Source: Bermanella sp040371755 (GTDB taxonomy: Bacteria; Pseudomonadota; Gammaproteobacteria; Pseudomonadales; Oceanobacteraceae). Taken from it: a stretch of DNA of 64,000 nucleotides. Location: assembly GCF_040371755.1 (NCBI RefSeq), contig NZ_BAABWE010000001.1, positions 310,001 to 374,000 on the forward strand, written 5' to 3'. Position numbers and translations under genes: made by a program. Below, in pieces: positions 1-9,000 of the stretch. The notes beneath the pieces were generated by a model. It had not been told where the DNA came from. It was given only the letters and a program-made list of their open reading frames with translations, and did no database searches. Numbering within the stretch: the first letter of the stretch is position 1; each line of letters begins with the position of its first letter.

Positions 1-96
1 TCGCGAGTGTGGAAAACCTATGCAGAACGTGTATTAAGCTCAGAACAAATAGATGTAGAAGACGTTACACCTTACTTATTGAATAACGCCTCTTAA
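1..96 (+). CDS. 3' end of an unidentified gene (partial)
   Basis: A reading frame is open from the first base of the window and stops at a TAA at 94-96. It encodes 31 residues beginning SRVWKTYAERV and ending YLLNNAS. Codon use looks like that of the neighbouring genes. Only the C-terminus is visible, so I cannot name the product. It converges on arsM, with 13 bp between the two stop codons and no clear terminator hairpin between them. Confidence 0.5.
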   Translation, partial: SRVWKTYAERVLSSEQIDVEDVTPYLLNNAS

Positions 97-109
97 ATTC
101 GTCAACAGT

Positions 110-1153
110 TTAACAACAAGCCCCCTCTGTGCCGATCCTATCATTCACAAACGGTATCGGCGTACCGCAATCAGGGTATATACCGTAATGTGTACTCCAA
201 TCTCCATAAAAATCGAAGTGCTCCTTGAAACGTGTATCAAATAGCATCTTATAAGTATTACCACAGACACTAAACATCTTGCCTGTTTCAATTTTATGGT
301 GACTATCAAGCATTAAAAAATTAGGGAAGTGCTCAATAGAACCCTTATAGCGAACAGCCTGACCGTAATCCTCACAAGCGCTCTCTAAACCATCAATTTT
401 AAATAAACGATAAGTGGCGCTATAAAAATTCATATGCCCAATTTTTTGTTCCAGTTTAGAATTTTCAATCGTTAAAACACGATCTTTCACTAACCTTGGA
501 TCAGTAAACCCAGCTTGCTTACTAAACTCTAAAAAATCTCTCCAGTAAAGAGCCCCACTTAAGCATTCACCATAGAGCACTTCGTCATCCACTAAATTCT
601 GAGGAATTCGTCGATCACAATAAACGTCTGAGAAATACATTTCACCGCCTTGTTTTAAAAGTCGATGTGCTTGCTTTAATACGTTCTGTTTGTCTTGAAC
701 TAGATTAATAACACAATTAGAAACGATCAAATCAAAGTAACCATCCGCAAATGGCAACTTATTAAGTTGATCTATATCCCCTTGAATAAACTCCACATTA
801 GATGTTTGATAACCAAAAATATCTGCATGATAATCTTGATATTCACGGGCAACGGCTAACTGTTCGTCTGTCATATCCAACCCGACAACATGACCAAACT
901 CCCCAACCATAGCAGACAATGCATATACATCACGGCCCGCACCACAGCCTAAATCTAAAACCTTTAAACCTTGCATTTGCTCAGGCACGACCAAGCCACA
1001 ACCGTAATAACGCATCAAGACTTCATCATGAACCTTTGACAAAATAGGCTTCAAAAATTCAGGCATGGCTTCGTCAGTACAGCAAGCGTTGGTCTGTAAG
1101 TCTTCAGAGCTTTGTAACACTTTCCCGTAATAATCTTTAACTGACTTAAGCAT
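110..1153 (-). CDS. arsM: Arsenite S-adenosylmethionine methyltransferase
   Basis: The protein has 347 residues and should methylate As(III) in the cytoplasm using SAM, giving methylated and volatile arsenicals. Seen in the sequence: a CC pair at 24-25 in the motif TNACC, a SAM-binding glycine motif VLDLGCGAGRD at 65-75, and cysteines at 147 (SNCVINL) and 197 (YGECLSG). These match the conserved arsenite-binding cysteines of ArsM. A final CC pair ends the chain. The N-terminal VKDYYGKVLQSS is typical of the family. An AGAGG ribosome site precedes the ATG. It is the last gene on this strand after moxR-DUF58-tgpA, but a 61-bp gap with its own possible promoter suggests separate expression. No arsR, arsB or arsC lies next to it; arsH is about 25 kb away. 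Confidence 0.9.
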   Translation of the reverse strand: MLKSVKDYYGKVLQSSEDLQTNACCTDEAMPEFLKPILSKVHDEVLMRYYGCGLVVPEQMQGLKVLDLGCGAGRDVYALSAMVGEFGHVVGLDMTDEQLAVAREYQDYHADIFGYQTSNVEFIQGDIDQLNKLPFADGYFDLIVSNCVINLVQDKQNVLKQAHRLLKQGGEMYFSDVYCDRRIPQNLVDDEVLYGECLSGALYWRDFLEFSKQAGFTDPRLVKDRVLTIENSKLEQKIGHMNFYSATYRLFKIDGLESACEDYGQAVRYKGSIEHFPNFLMLDSHHKIETGKMFSVCGNTYKMLFDTRFKEHFDFYGDWSTHYGIYPDCGTPIPFVNDRIGTEGACC

Positions 1154-1170
1154 ATAAACCTCTATTTGTA

Positions 1171-1199
1171 GTTATAACGCTAGGACTCATTTCAACCAA
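1171..1199 (-). promoter_or_regulatory. Possible arsM promoter
   Basis: On the minus strand there is a TTGGTT (-35, complement of 1194-1199) and a TATAAC (-10, complement of 1171-1176) separated by 17 bp. This would give a 5' leader of only about 10 bases before the arsM ATG. No recognisable ArsR operator is seen. It is a consensus match only. Confidence 0.35.
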
Positions 1200-1214
1200 T
1201 AAAGTTCGAAAACC

Positions 1215-3182
1215 TTATTTATTTGCCTGTTTTTGTATTTTTTTTAATTTAGATATAACGGCTTTAAACGTATGTTTACTTAAAACACCGTTACTAGAAG
1301 CATACAAAGATTCATTAACTTGAGACTTAAGCTCAACTAACTGTTCAGTTTGTTCAGGGTAGATATCAATTAGAATTTCAATTACCTGCCCAATCGTATG
1401 ACTAGAAGTGACCTTTACATTGTGCTTAATAAGCCATTTTTGAAGCTGGTCTAATAAGCGCTCTTCGTACCTTACATGTATTTTAACTTGATCAAACCAT
1501 ACAAATAGAAACAAGCAAGCCAAAAGCAATAAAAATGAAAGCATCAAAATTAAAGACAATTCCGTAGATGTGCGATCCCCGATTATATTGGTTAAAATTG
1601 CCTGTTGCTTTTCACCTTTATAGCGGATCATCCAGTCATTCCAAAAGTAGTCAACAGCCTGAAACTGGCGCCTTAGTTCAACCAACCACTTAGATTGACT
1701 GGTAAAGCCTGTAAATCCACTTGGAACAGCTTGCTGTAAACCGTTCTGGACACGTTCAGGCGACACCCAAGCGGTAGGATCAACCCTATACCAACCTTTC
1801 CCCTCAATCCATACCTCAACCCAAGCATGAGCATCATATTGGTATATAGATAATGTATTAGATACAGGATTTTCTTCACCTCCCATATAACCAGCCACCA
1901 CTCTACTTGGCACACCAGCAGCCCTTAACAAGAAAGCTAATGAGCCAGCATAATATGAGCAAAACCCGGATTTAGACTGAAAAAGGAAGTGATCAATTTG
2001 ATTCGATCCATCGTACACTCCGGGTTGCAAGGTATACTCAAATTCATTGCCAGAAATATACGTTTCTATCAAACCAACTAATTTTAATGCATCACCATCA
2101 GCATGTTTGGAAAGCGCTTTAGAAAACTGGACGCTCTGCTCATTAACATTCTTAGGGAACTGAAGATACTGCTGCAATTCACGCTTAGTTAATGTCTTTT
2201 GATCAATCCAACTGCCTAGACGAGATGTAACACGATATTGAATTTGATTGTAAATTTTAAAGGTGCTTTGCAAACTAGCATCGTACTTTAGCTTTATGTA
2301 CCGATCACTTATCTTTGGCACACCTAAGGAGAACAGCCACTTTTTCTCATGTGGTTCAAGTAATACATCATAACTTATCAACTGGTCATTATTTTGAGTG
2401 AAATCACCATCTATTAAATTTAAATTATTTGATCTATTCCATTCATTCCCATTAAAACTCGACAATGTAAATGCTCGCCAATAGCGTTCACTCATAGGTA
2501 AATCACCATCAACTAATTCCACACGAAATGCAAGCTCATTTGATCTTCCTAAACTTGCCATACTCCCGGGGGACATTGAATCACTTAACCCCACAACACC
2601 AGACTGCGTAGATATATTAAGTGTCCAGAGCGGGCCTAGCCTAGGCACAACAAAAAATAAAAACAAAGCAAGAGGAATAGACTTAACAAATAACAGTACG
2701 GCCGTTTTACTCGCCTGTTTACGATTTGCATTACCATATAGATGAATCATCACTTGTGCAGACAACGTAAACAACATCACCAATATGACTAACATAAAAT
2801 CAAGGGGTGACTGACCAAACAAGAACAGCAAACCACACAAAAAGTAATTCAAAAATATCAGCAAGTAAGCATCACTTTGTTTTTCTACTTCTAATGGTTT
2901 TAACATGATCCCCGCTATTAACAATGACACCATACTTTCAATAGTTATTGTCGAGCCATAACTAATATAGATTCCTGTAAAGCCAATCACTACCAAGCCT
3001 GACTTCATAAATCTATTAGGTTTAATTAAACGGCCATTAAAGATTAAAGCTCGCCACACCAAAGCCCCTACTGAGAACAATAAAAGCCATATTGGCAGTC
3101 GGGAAGCATGCAACAACAAGGATGCAAATACCGATGAAAATAAAAACAACAATGTAGTCTGAGGCAAGAAATTATTAACCAT
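1215..3182 (-). CDS. tgpA: TgpA-type membrane transglutaminase-like protein
   Basis: The protein has 655 residues. About seven hydrophobic segments fill residues 8-180 (DUF3488-type membrane region), followed by a periplasmic transglutaminase-like domain and another membrane segment near 545-565 with a cytoplasmic tail. The transglutaminase/cysteine-protease triad is visible as C408 (SGFCSYY), H452 (DAHAW) and D468 (RVDPTAW). This architecture matches Pseudomonas TgpA, a periplasmic-facing protein reported as essential there, whose substrate is not well defined. Its start overlaps the end of the DUF58 gene by 8 bp, so it is translationally coupled as the third gene of a moxR-DUF58-tgpA operon. 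That grouping is common in gammaproteobacteria. Confidence 0.85.
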   Translation of the reverse strand: MVNNFLPQTTLLFLFSSVFASLLLHASRLPIWLLLFSVGALVWRALIFNGRLIKPNRFMKSGLVVIGFTGIYISYGSTITIESMVSLLIAGIMLKPLEVEKQSDAYLLIFLNYFLCGLLFLFGQSPLDFMLVILVMLFTLSAQVMIHLYGNANRKQASKTAVLLFVKSIPLALFLFFVVPRLGPLWTLNISTQSGVVGLSDSMSPGSMASLGRSNELAFRVELVDGDLPMSERYWRAFTLSSFNGNEWNRSNNLNLIDGDFTQNNDQLISYDVLLEPHEKKWLFSLGVPKISDRYIKLKYDASLQSTFKIYNQIQYRVTSRLGSWIDQKTLTKRELQQYLQFPKNVNEQSVQFSKALSKHADGDALKLVGLIETYISGNEFEYTLQPGVYDGSNQIDHFLFQSKSGFCSYYAGSLAFLLRAAGVPSRVVAGYMGGEENPVSNTLSIYQYDAHAWVEVWIEGKGWYRVDPTAWVSPERVQNGLQQAVPSGFTGFTSQSKWLVELRRQFQAVDYFWNDWMIRYKGEKQQAILTNIIGDRTSTELSLILMLSFLLLLACLFLFVWFDQVKIHVRYEERLLDQLQKWLIKHNVKVTSSHTIGQVIEILIDIYPEQTEQLVELKSQVNESLYASSNGVLSKHTFKAVISKLKKIQKQANK

Positions 3183-4143
3183 TCAAACCACCTGGATACA
3201 TTGCCAATGCATTGAGGCAGTTGTATTTGTGTTTCTTGCCAGAGCTAATAGCAATGACTTGATTAGGCAATCTCAATGAATACTCTGATTGCTGTAAATC
3301 AGCTTTTAAGATCCAACCGCATAATATTTGTAATCGTTGCTCTAAGTCATAACCATCCAGTGAATACCAATCCAATATGCGATCGTCACCTTTCACATCT
3401 TGGTATTCCTTCGTCAACAACTGCTGAGTCTTTGCATATTGTTTCCAAGCGACTTGTTTTAAGGAATCCCCTTTTTGGTATTTCCGCAACCCTTGGTATT
3501 CATCAACGCCTTTTATTTCAGTCAATTGCGCATCATCTTCGTAGCCATCACCTTTCATTCGGCGAAATGGTTTATCTAATGGTTTAGGGTAAACCACACC
3601 CTTATAATCCAACCTCAGCCATGTCCAACAGCTAATAAAACCTAATGGATAAACAGTAAAGAGTTTCATTCTTGGAGTGATTAGAGTTCCTCTTTTATTA
3701 GGCTTGAATGGTATATTCAAATGAGCTACTTCTTTAATTTCATCAATACTCAATAATGATTTAGCATTATATCCAGTAAGAATTCCGTATTTACTATTCT
3801 TACTTGGATTTATCAGAGTGATAGGTAAGTTTACCATTTCACCTAAAAATACAGGCTCTGTCGGTTTTGCTTTAATAATTAGAGAGGATAAGTTTTGATA
3901 TGTAGCAATGATAGACGTAATAAAAACACTAATAAGTATGAAGCCTATCGTTAAAATAAGATTATTTTGATAATTAATACCAGTAACAAATATCAATATC
4001 AGCATAAGAAGAAACATCCACCCTACTTTATTAGGTAGGATAAATATTTTTTTTTGGGTTAACTGTATTTCACTAGAAGTAGGAAGGCGTCTATTTAACC
4101 AATTTTGATAAATTAAATTAAACTTATCTTTTAGTTCAAACAT
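3175..4143 (-). CDS. DUF58 (von Willebrand-like) membrane protein
   Basis: The protein has 322 residues from the chosen start. An ATG at 4143 overlaps the moxR stop in a TAATG junction, the usual sign of coupling; a longer frame reaching 4179 would run into moxR and is less likely. Two membrane segments lie near 39-55 and 61-80. The DUF58 signature RKYQKGDSLKQVAWK is at about 220-234. DUF58 proteins are partners of MoxR AAA+ ATPases and are thought to help assemble or activate membrane or periplasmic complexes. Here the obvious partner is the TgpA homologue downstream. The exact role is unknown. Confidence 0.85.
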   Translation of the reverse strand: MFELKDKFNLIYQNWLNRRLPTSSEIQLTQKKIFILPNKVGWMFLLMLILIFVTGINYQNNLILTIGFILISVFITSIIATYQNLSSLIIKAKPTEPVFLGEMVNLPITLINPSKNSKYGILTGYNAKSLLSIDEIKEVAHLNIPFKPNKRGTLITPRMKLFTVYPLGFISCWTWLRLDYKGVVYPKPLDKPFRRMKGDGYEDDAQLTEIKGVDEYQGLRKYQKGDSLKQVAWKQYAKTQQLLTKEYQDVKGDDRILDWYSLDGYDLEQRLQILCGWILKADLQQSEYSLRLPNQVIAISSGKKHKYNCLNALAMYPGGLNG

Positions 4144-5057
4144 TATAAAACAGGCACGCTTCTTATAATGTCTGCACAAATATCCAAGCTCGGATCAACC
4201 AGAGCATCAGATAACCGGTGTTGAGCCGCATAACGAAATACAGCTTGAACATCATCAGGTAAAACGTGATCACGCCCTTCCAATAAAGCCCAAGCCTTTG
4301 CAGAGTTCAACAGCGCTAATGAAGCCCTTGGTGAAAGCCCATATCGTAATGCATCATGCTCTCTAGTTTTAGTAATCAGTCGTTGAACATAGTCCAACAA
4401 TGCTGAGCTAGAAATAACAGCATTCACTTGATTCTGGTAATACTCTAGCTCATCTAAGCTAAGTAATTGTGTTAACTGATCGGATGAATTAGAGCGCCCC
4501 TCTAATAGAGCTCGCTCAGCCTGAGCATTTGGGTAACCTAACTCAATGCGGAACAAAAAACGATCTAGTTGTGACTCTGGTAAACTATACGTACCTGTTT
4601 GAGAAATAGGGTTTTGTGTTGCTATTACAAAAAATGGATTAGGTAGTGCATGGGTATGACCATCAATACTGACCTGACGCTCTTCCATCGCTTCCAATAA
4701 TGCACTTTGTGTTTTTGGAGTGGCACGGTTAATTTCATCTGCAAGTACTACTTGAGAAAAAACAGGTCCAGGGTGAAAAACAAAACCGGTTTGCTGGGTA
4801 CGTTCATCTTTTTGAAAAATACTCCCACCAACAATATCGGCAGGCAGCAAATCACTGGTAAATTGAATACGCTGATATTGAAGACCTAAAACATTCGCCA
4901 ATGCATGACTTAAAGTGGTTTTCCCCATACCTGGGAGGTCTTCAATAAGAAGGTGGCCTTTAGCTAATAAACAACCCAAGGCCAGTTTTACTTGATGCTC
5001 TTTACCCAATACCACTTGATTAAGTGCATCTAAAACTGAAGTTAATTTTGCATCCAT
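4143..5057 (-). CDS. MoxR-family AAA+ ATPase
   Basis: The protein has 304 residues and is a cytoplasmic AAA+ ATPase of the MoxR group. The Walker A motif LPGMGKTT is at 41-48, Walker B VLADEI at 104-109 and a sensor-1 asparagine in ATQNP near 149. The C-terminal lid domain carries the YGLSPRAS motif typical of MoxR. A GGAG ribosome site precedes the ATG. MoxR proteins act as chaperone-like ATPases for VWA/DUF58 partners, and the next gene is such a partner. It is the first gene of the moxR-DUF58-tgpA operon. Confidence 0.9.
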   Translation of the reverse strand: MDAKLTSVLDALNQVVLGKEHQVKLALGCLLAKGHLLIEDLPGMGKTTLSHALANVLGLQYQRIQFTSDLLPADIVGGSIFQKDERTQQTGFVFHPGPVFSQVVLADEINRATPKTQSALLEAMEERQVSIDGHTHALPNPFFVIATQNPISQTGTYSLPESQLDRFLFRIELGYPNAQAERALLEGRSNSSDQLTQLLSLDELEYYQNQVNAVISSSALLDYVQRLITKTREHDALRYGLSPRASLALLNSAKAWALLEGRDHVLPDDVQAVFRYAAQHRLSDALVDPSLDICADIIRSVPVL

Positions 5058-5094
5058 CTTATTATTCTACTCCTGCAAAATTGGGTGATCGTAC

Positions 5095-6297
5095 TTACAA
5101 AAGGCTCAACCCAAAGGATAAATCCCTTTTAATGTCCGCTATATCTTCAAGACCACATGCAATACGGATTAATCCATCCGTGATACCTGCTTGCTCTCGC
5201 TCAGCTGGGTCGACTCGACAATGTGTTGTCGTTGCTGGGTGTGTAATGGTTGTTTTTGCATCACCCAAATTTGCCGTAATCGAAAACATACGAGTACTGT
5301 CAATTACAGACCACGCAGCTTCTTTTCCGCCTTCTACCTCAAAGGCAAGCACACCGCCAAAATCCCTTTGTTGAGATTTAGCTAACTCGTGCTGAGGATG
5401 CTCAGGTAAGCCCGCATAATGAACCGCTTTAACCGCTGGGTGTTGTTTCAACCATTCAGCTAAAGCTAATGCATTAGCGCTATGAGCTTTCATGCGTAAC
5501 TGCAAAGTCTCTAAACCTTTAAGCATTACCCAAGCATTAAATGGGCTAAGGGTTGGACCAACAGAGCGTAATACACCAACCACTTCATCCATTAATTCTT
5601 TTCGACCTAACACCGCACCACCTAAGGTTCGGCCTTGTCCATCGATGAATTTAGTCGCACTGTGAATCACAACATCCACACCATATTGTAATGGGCGCTG
5701 CAACGCAGGTGTACAAAAGCAATTATCAACTGTCACTAAGATCTCATTTTGATGAGCAAGATCAACCAATGCCTTCAAGTCACCCACTTCATTCATTGGA
5801 TTAGAAGGAGATTCTAGAAAAAACATTTTCGTATTTTCTTTTATTGCGCCCTTCCAAGCACTCGCATCACTTAATGGCACATAATCTACAGTGATACCTA
5901 ATTTGCTAACGTATTTAGCAAACTGCACATTGGTTGAACCAAAAATACTGCGACTCGAAACAATATGATCACCGGGATTAAGCAACGCCAAGATAGCAGA
6001 AAAGATGGCCGACATTCCCGACGATGTTGCTACGCACTGCTCAGCCCCTTCAAGAGCCGCCAAGCGTTGCTCGAAGGCTCTAACAGTTGGATTAGTGTAG
6101 CGAGAATAAACATTACCTGCTTCATCACCAGCAAATACTGCCGCTGCTTCTTGTGCATTACCAAATACATAACTAGATGTTAAAAACATTGCCTCGCTAT
6201 GTTCATGTTCATGGGTACGTTCATACCCAGAACGTACAGCAAGCGTTGCAAATTCTGCATCTTCTAATTGGGCGTTGTATCGTTTATTGTCGGCCAC
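5095..6297 (-). CDS. metZ: O-succinylhomoserine sulfhydrylase
   Basis: The protein has 400 residues and belongs to the Cys/Met-metabolism PLP enzymes. It should convert O-succinylhomoserine plus sulfide to homocysteine, giving direct sulfhydrylation in methionine synthesis. The PLP lysine is K216 in SATKFIDGQG; the N-terminal substrate loop YSRYTNPT and the DNCFCTPALQ motif are present. It lies 10 bp downstream of purF on the same strand. The purF-metZ order is the same as in Pseudomonas, which supports MetZ over cystathionine gamma-synthase or a lyase. Confidence 0.9.
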   Translation of the reverse strand: MADNKRYNAQLEDAEFATLAVRSGYERTHEHEHSEAMFLTSSYVFGNAQEAAAVFAGDEAGNVYSRYTNPTVRAFEQRLAALEGAEQCVATSSGMSAIFSAILALLNPGDHIVSSRSIFGSTNVQFAKYVSKLGITVDYVPLSDASAWKGAIKENTKMFFLESPSNPMNEVGDLKALVDLAHQNEILVTVDNCFCTPALQRPLQYGVDVVIHSATKFIDGQGRTLGGAVLGRKELMDEVVGVLRSVGPTLSPFNAWVMLKGLETLQLRMKAHSANALALAEWLKQHPAVKAVHYAGLPEHPQHELAKSQQRDFGGVLAFEVEGGKEAAWSVIDSTRMFSITANLGDAKTTITHPATTTHCRVDPAEREQAGITDGLIRIACGLEDIADIKRDLSFGLSLL

Positions 6298-6307
6298 TAA
6301 ATTGCCT

Positions 6308-7822
6308 CTACTCTACTTGATCGTCGTTATGCAAATCTATAATGCTGTTTTGCACTTTAATTTTTTTATTTGCATCGTTACGCATAGTTTGAAGGTTTTC
6401 AAGGTATGCGTCGTCAATATCACCGGTAATGTACTCTCCATTAAATACCGAGCAATCGAACTCATATTCTACATCAGTGCCTTCACAAGTAGCCTCTATT
6501 AGATCCTGTAAGTCTTGATAAATTAACCAATCAGCACCAATAGCTTGCTGTATTTCTTCAACTGTACGGTCATGGGCAATGAACTCTTCTTTTGCAGGCA
6601 TATCGATACCGTATACATTAGGGTATCTAACCTCAGGAGCTGCACTAGCAAAATACACTTTGTTTGCACCTGCGTCTCTGGCCATTTCAATAATTTGCTC
6701 ACAGGTGGTCCCGCGAACAATTGAATCGTCCACTAATAAAACATTTTTTCCACGAAACTCTAAATCTAGAGCATTAAGCTTTTGCTTTACCGACTTTTTG
6801 CGCTGTTGTTGTCCCGGCATAATAAAAGTACGACCGATGTATCGGTTTTTCATAAAGCCTTCACGGTATTTAACACCTAGTCGATTGGCAAGCTCAACGG
6901 CTGAACTTCGACTGGTATCTGGAATTGGAATAACCACATCAATATCATGATCAGGTCGTTCACGAAGGATTTTTTCGGCTAACCGAGCACCCATTTTTAA
7001 GCGGGCTTTATACACACTGATTTTATCGATAATTGAATCAGGGCGTGCAAAATATACATGTTCAAAAATACATGGATTTAATTGAGGATTTTCTGCACAT
7101 TGTTGTGTATGTAAATTACCATCAACATCAATAAAAACGGCTTCCCCTGGCTCAATATCACGCACTAACTCAAAATCCAGTGCATCCAGCGCAACACTCT
7201 CTGAGGCAATCATGTATTCGTCGCCCTTTTCAGTTGTACGCTTACCAAATACCGCAGGCCTGATACCATTTGGATCACGAAAACCCACTACGCCATAGCC
7301 AGCTAGCATAGCAATAACGGCATAACCACCTTCGATACGTTTATGTACTCGTTTAACTGCATCAAATACATCTTGTGCAGTCGGCTTAAGTTGCTTTTGC
7401 TCTTGCAGCTCATGGGCAAAGATATTAAGTAATACTTCAGAATCACTATTGGTATTCACATGGCGTAGATCTTCACGATATACATCTTGAACCAATTGCT
7501 GAGTATTTGTCAGATTACCATTATGAGCCAGCACAATGCCGTAAGGACTATTCACATAAAACGGCTGTGCTTCCGCTGAGCTTGAGCTGCCCGCTGTTGG
7601 GTAACGAATATGGCCTATTCCCATATTCCCTACTAAACGCTGCATATGGCGTGTACGGAAGACATCTTTTACGAGGCCGTTATCTTTACGTAGATAAAAA
7701 CGCCCCGAATCACATGTCACCATGCCAGCAGCATCTTGACCACGATGTTGTAAAACCGTCAGAGCATCATACAGCGCCTGATTCACATTGCTTTTAGCAA
7801 CCAAACCAACAATGCCACACAT
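6308..7822 (-). CDS. purF: Amidophosphoribosyltransferase
   Basis: The protein has 504 residues, the usual length. PurF makes 5-phosphoribosylamine from PRPP and glutamine, the first committed step of purine synthesis. The start MCGIVG places the N-terminal nucleophile cysteine at position 2, exposed after Met removal. The glutaminase domain fills about 2-235, and the phosphoribosyltransferase domain carries the PRPP loop VLLVDDSIVRGTT at 361-373. It lies 22 bp after cvpA, matching the cvpA-purF operon of E. coli and Pseudomonas. Confidence 0.97.
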   Translation of the reverse strand: MCGIVGLVAKSNVNQALYDALTVLQHRGQDAAGMVTCDSGRFYLRKDNGLVKDVFRTRHMQRLVGNMGIGHIRYPTAGSSSSAEAQPFYVNSPYGIVLAHNGNLTNTQQLVQDVYREDLRHVNTNSDSEVLLNIFAHELQEQKQLKPTAQDVFDAVKRVHKRIEGGYAVIAMLAGYGVVGFRDPNGIRPAVFGKRTTEKGDEYMIASESVALDALDFELVRDIEPGEAVFIDVDGNLHTQQCAENPQLNPCIFEHVYFARPDSIIDKISVYKARLKMGARLAEKILRERPDHDIDVVIPIPDTSRSSAVELANRLGVKYREGFMKNRYIGRTFIMPGQQQRKKSVKQKLNALDLEFRGKNVLLVDDSIVRGTTCEQIIEMARDAGANKVYFASAAPEVRYPNVYGIDMPAKEEFIAHDRTVEEIQQAIGADWLIYQDLQDLIEATCEGTDVEYEFDCSVFNGEYITGDIDDAYLENLQTMRNDANKKIKVQNSIIDLHNDDQVE

Positions 7823-7844
7823 GGCGTTACCTCTTTAAATACAA

Positions 7845-8348
7845 TTACTCACCAGGTTGCCCCAGTGTTAGAAGGGTTTCAGCAGCGCCGGGCAAAATAT
7901 CTTTTGACCAAGACACCATTAATTCAAAATGTGGAATAAATATTGACTCATTCCACCATGGATCAGAGCTTAAGGCTGTCATTTGAAGCCCATATATCGC
8001 AGCGGTGACTAAAATAAGCCCTCTCGCTGTCCCAAATACCACACCAAAAATCCGATCAGTTCCTGTCAAGCCAGTCACTTTGACTAACTCCCCCACCAAA
8101 TTATTAATCATAGCTCCCACAATTAATGTAGCAGCAAATAAAATAGCAAAGGCAGCCCCGTATCGAGCTGAAGGGGTTTCTATCCATTGAACAAGCAGAA
8201 CATCTAGGTGGCCACTAAAAATTCGGGCGATAATAAACGCAGCTATCCAACTAGACAAAGACAGCATCTCTTTCACGAATCCACGCTTAATACTCACTAA
8301 GGCAGAGACAAGGACTACAGCAAAGATTACCCAATCGATAATGAGCAT
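7845..8348 (-). CDS. cvpA: CvpA family membrane protein
   Basis: The protein has 167 residues with four hydrophobic segments (about 4-20, 29-45, 64-85, 100-122) and a KRGFVKEML motif between the first two, as in CvpA. CvpA is an inner-membrane protein needed for colicin V production in E. coli and linked to bile/envelope stress tolerance elsewhere; its molecular activity is not settled. It sits directly upstream of purF. Confidence 0.88.
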   Translation of the reverse strand: MLIIDWVIFAVVLVSALVSIKRGFVKEMLSLSSWIAAFIIARIFSGHLDVLLVQWIETPSARYGAAFAILFAATLIVGAMINNLVGELVKVTGLTGTDRIFGVVFGTARGLILVTAAIYGLQMTALSSDPWWNESIFIPHFELMVSWSKDILPGAAETLLTLGQPGE

Positions 8349-8394
8349 ATCAGCAACCGCAGCTATGTACTGATGTGTGGGACATGAAAACCAA

Positions 8395-8413
8395 CGCCCT
8401 TGAGGAAAGGGCG
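8395..8413 (-). terminator. Hairpin between the SPOR gene and cvpA
   Basis: A perfect 7-bp stem CGCCCTT/AAGGGCG with a 5-base loop lies between the SPOR-domain gene and cvpA. Read on the minus strand it is followed by TTGGTTTTC, a weak T-rich stretch. It could be an attenuating or partial terminator that separates folC-SPOR transcription from cvpA-purF. Confidence 0.4.
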
Positions 8414-8451
8414 CATTCTAACAAAGCCAAGAGTCCTCGCAAAGGGATTCA

Positions 8452-8991
8452 TTACCCCTCAAACACAACAATTTGACCATTCAACTTAAACTCTTGCTTA
8501 ATTTTGATCTGTTGTGCCTGCAATTGGTCTTTTTGTGTACTCGGACCCACAAATACACGAGTATATAAGCCATCTTTAGATTGTAACTCAAATGCTTTAT
8601 ATCCAGCCTTACGCAGGCTATCTCTAAGATCTAATGCGTTTTTTGGCTTAGCAAAGCTAGCCACTTGAATATGCCAAACCACTGCCTGCCCTGTTTTTTC
8701 AAGGATTGGCTTATTAAAATCATCAACCTTTATATTGGCCTTATCTATTTTCATATCAGACATGGGGATTTTTGCAGGCACCTGATTAGCCACCGACTGC
8801 GGATCTGGCGTGACAATATTTAATGATTTAGGCAATGGCATGTCCATTTTAGGGATATTTTCTTCCACCACCACGCTTTGCGATAAGTATGAGGCATCAT
8901 CAGCACTTGGAGATAATTGTGGCAAGACGATAATTGCCAGTGCAGACAACACCCCAGCGCCGATTAACTTCCGCTTAACACCTTGCTCCAT
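8452..8991 (-). CDS. SPOR-domain cell-division-type protein (DedD-like)
   Basis: The protein has 179 residues: a short cytoplasmic start, one membrane helix at about 10-25, a linker rich in Pro/Lys, and a C-terminal SPOR domain from about 102 to 179 (WHIQVASFAKPKNA onward). SPOR domains bind denuded peptidoglycan glycan strands at the septum. Position between folC and cvpA is the usual place of dedD in gammaproteobacteria. It starts 9 bp after folC ends. Confidence 0.85.
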   Translation of the reverse strand: MEQGVKRKLIGAGVLSALAIIVLPQLSPSADDASYLSQSVVVEENIPKMDMPLPKSLNIVTPDPQSVANQVPAKIPMSDMKIDKANIKVDDFNKPILEKTGQAVVWHIQVASFAKPKNALDLRDSLRKAGYKAFELQSKDGLYTRVFVGPSTQKDQLQAQQIKIKQEFKLNGQIVVFEG

Positions 8992-9000
8992 AACACTCCC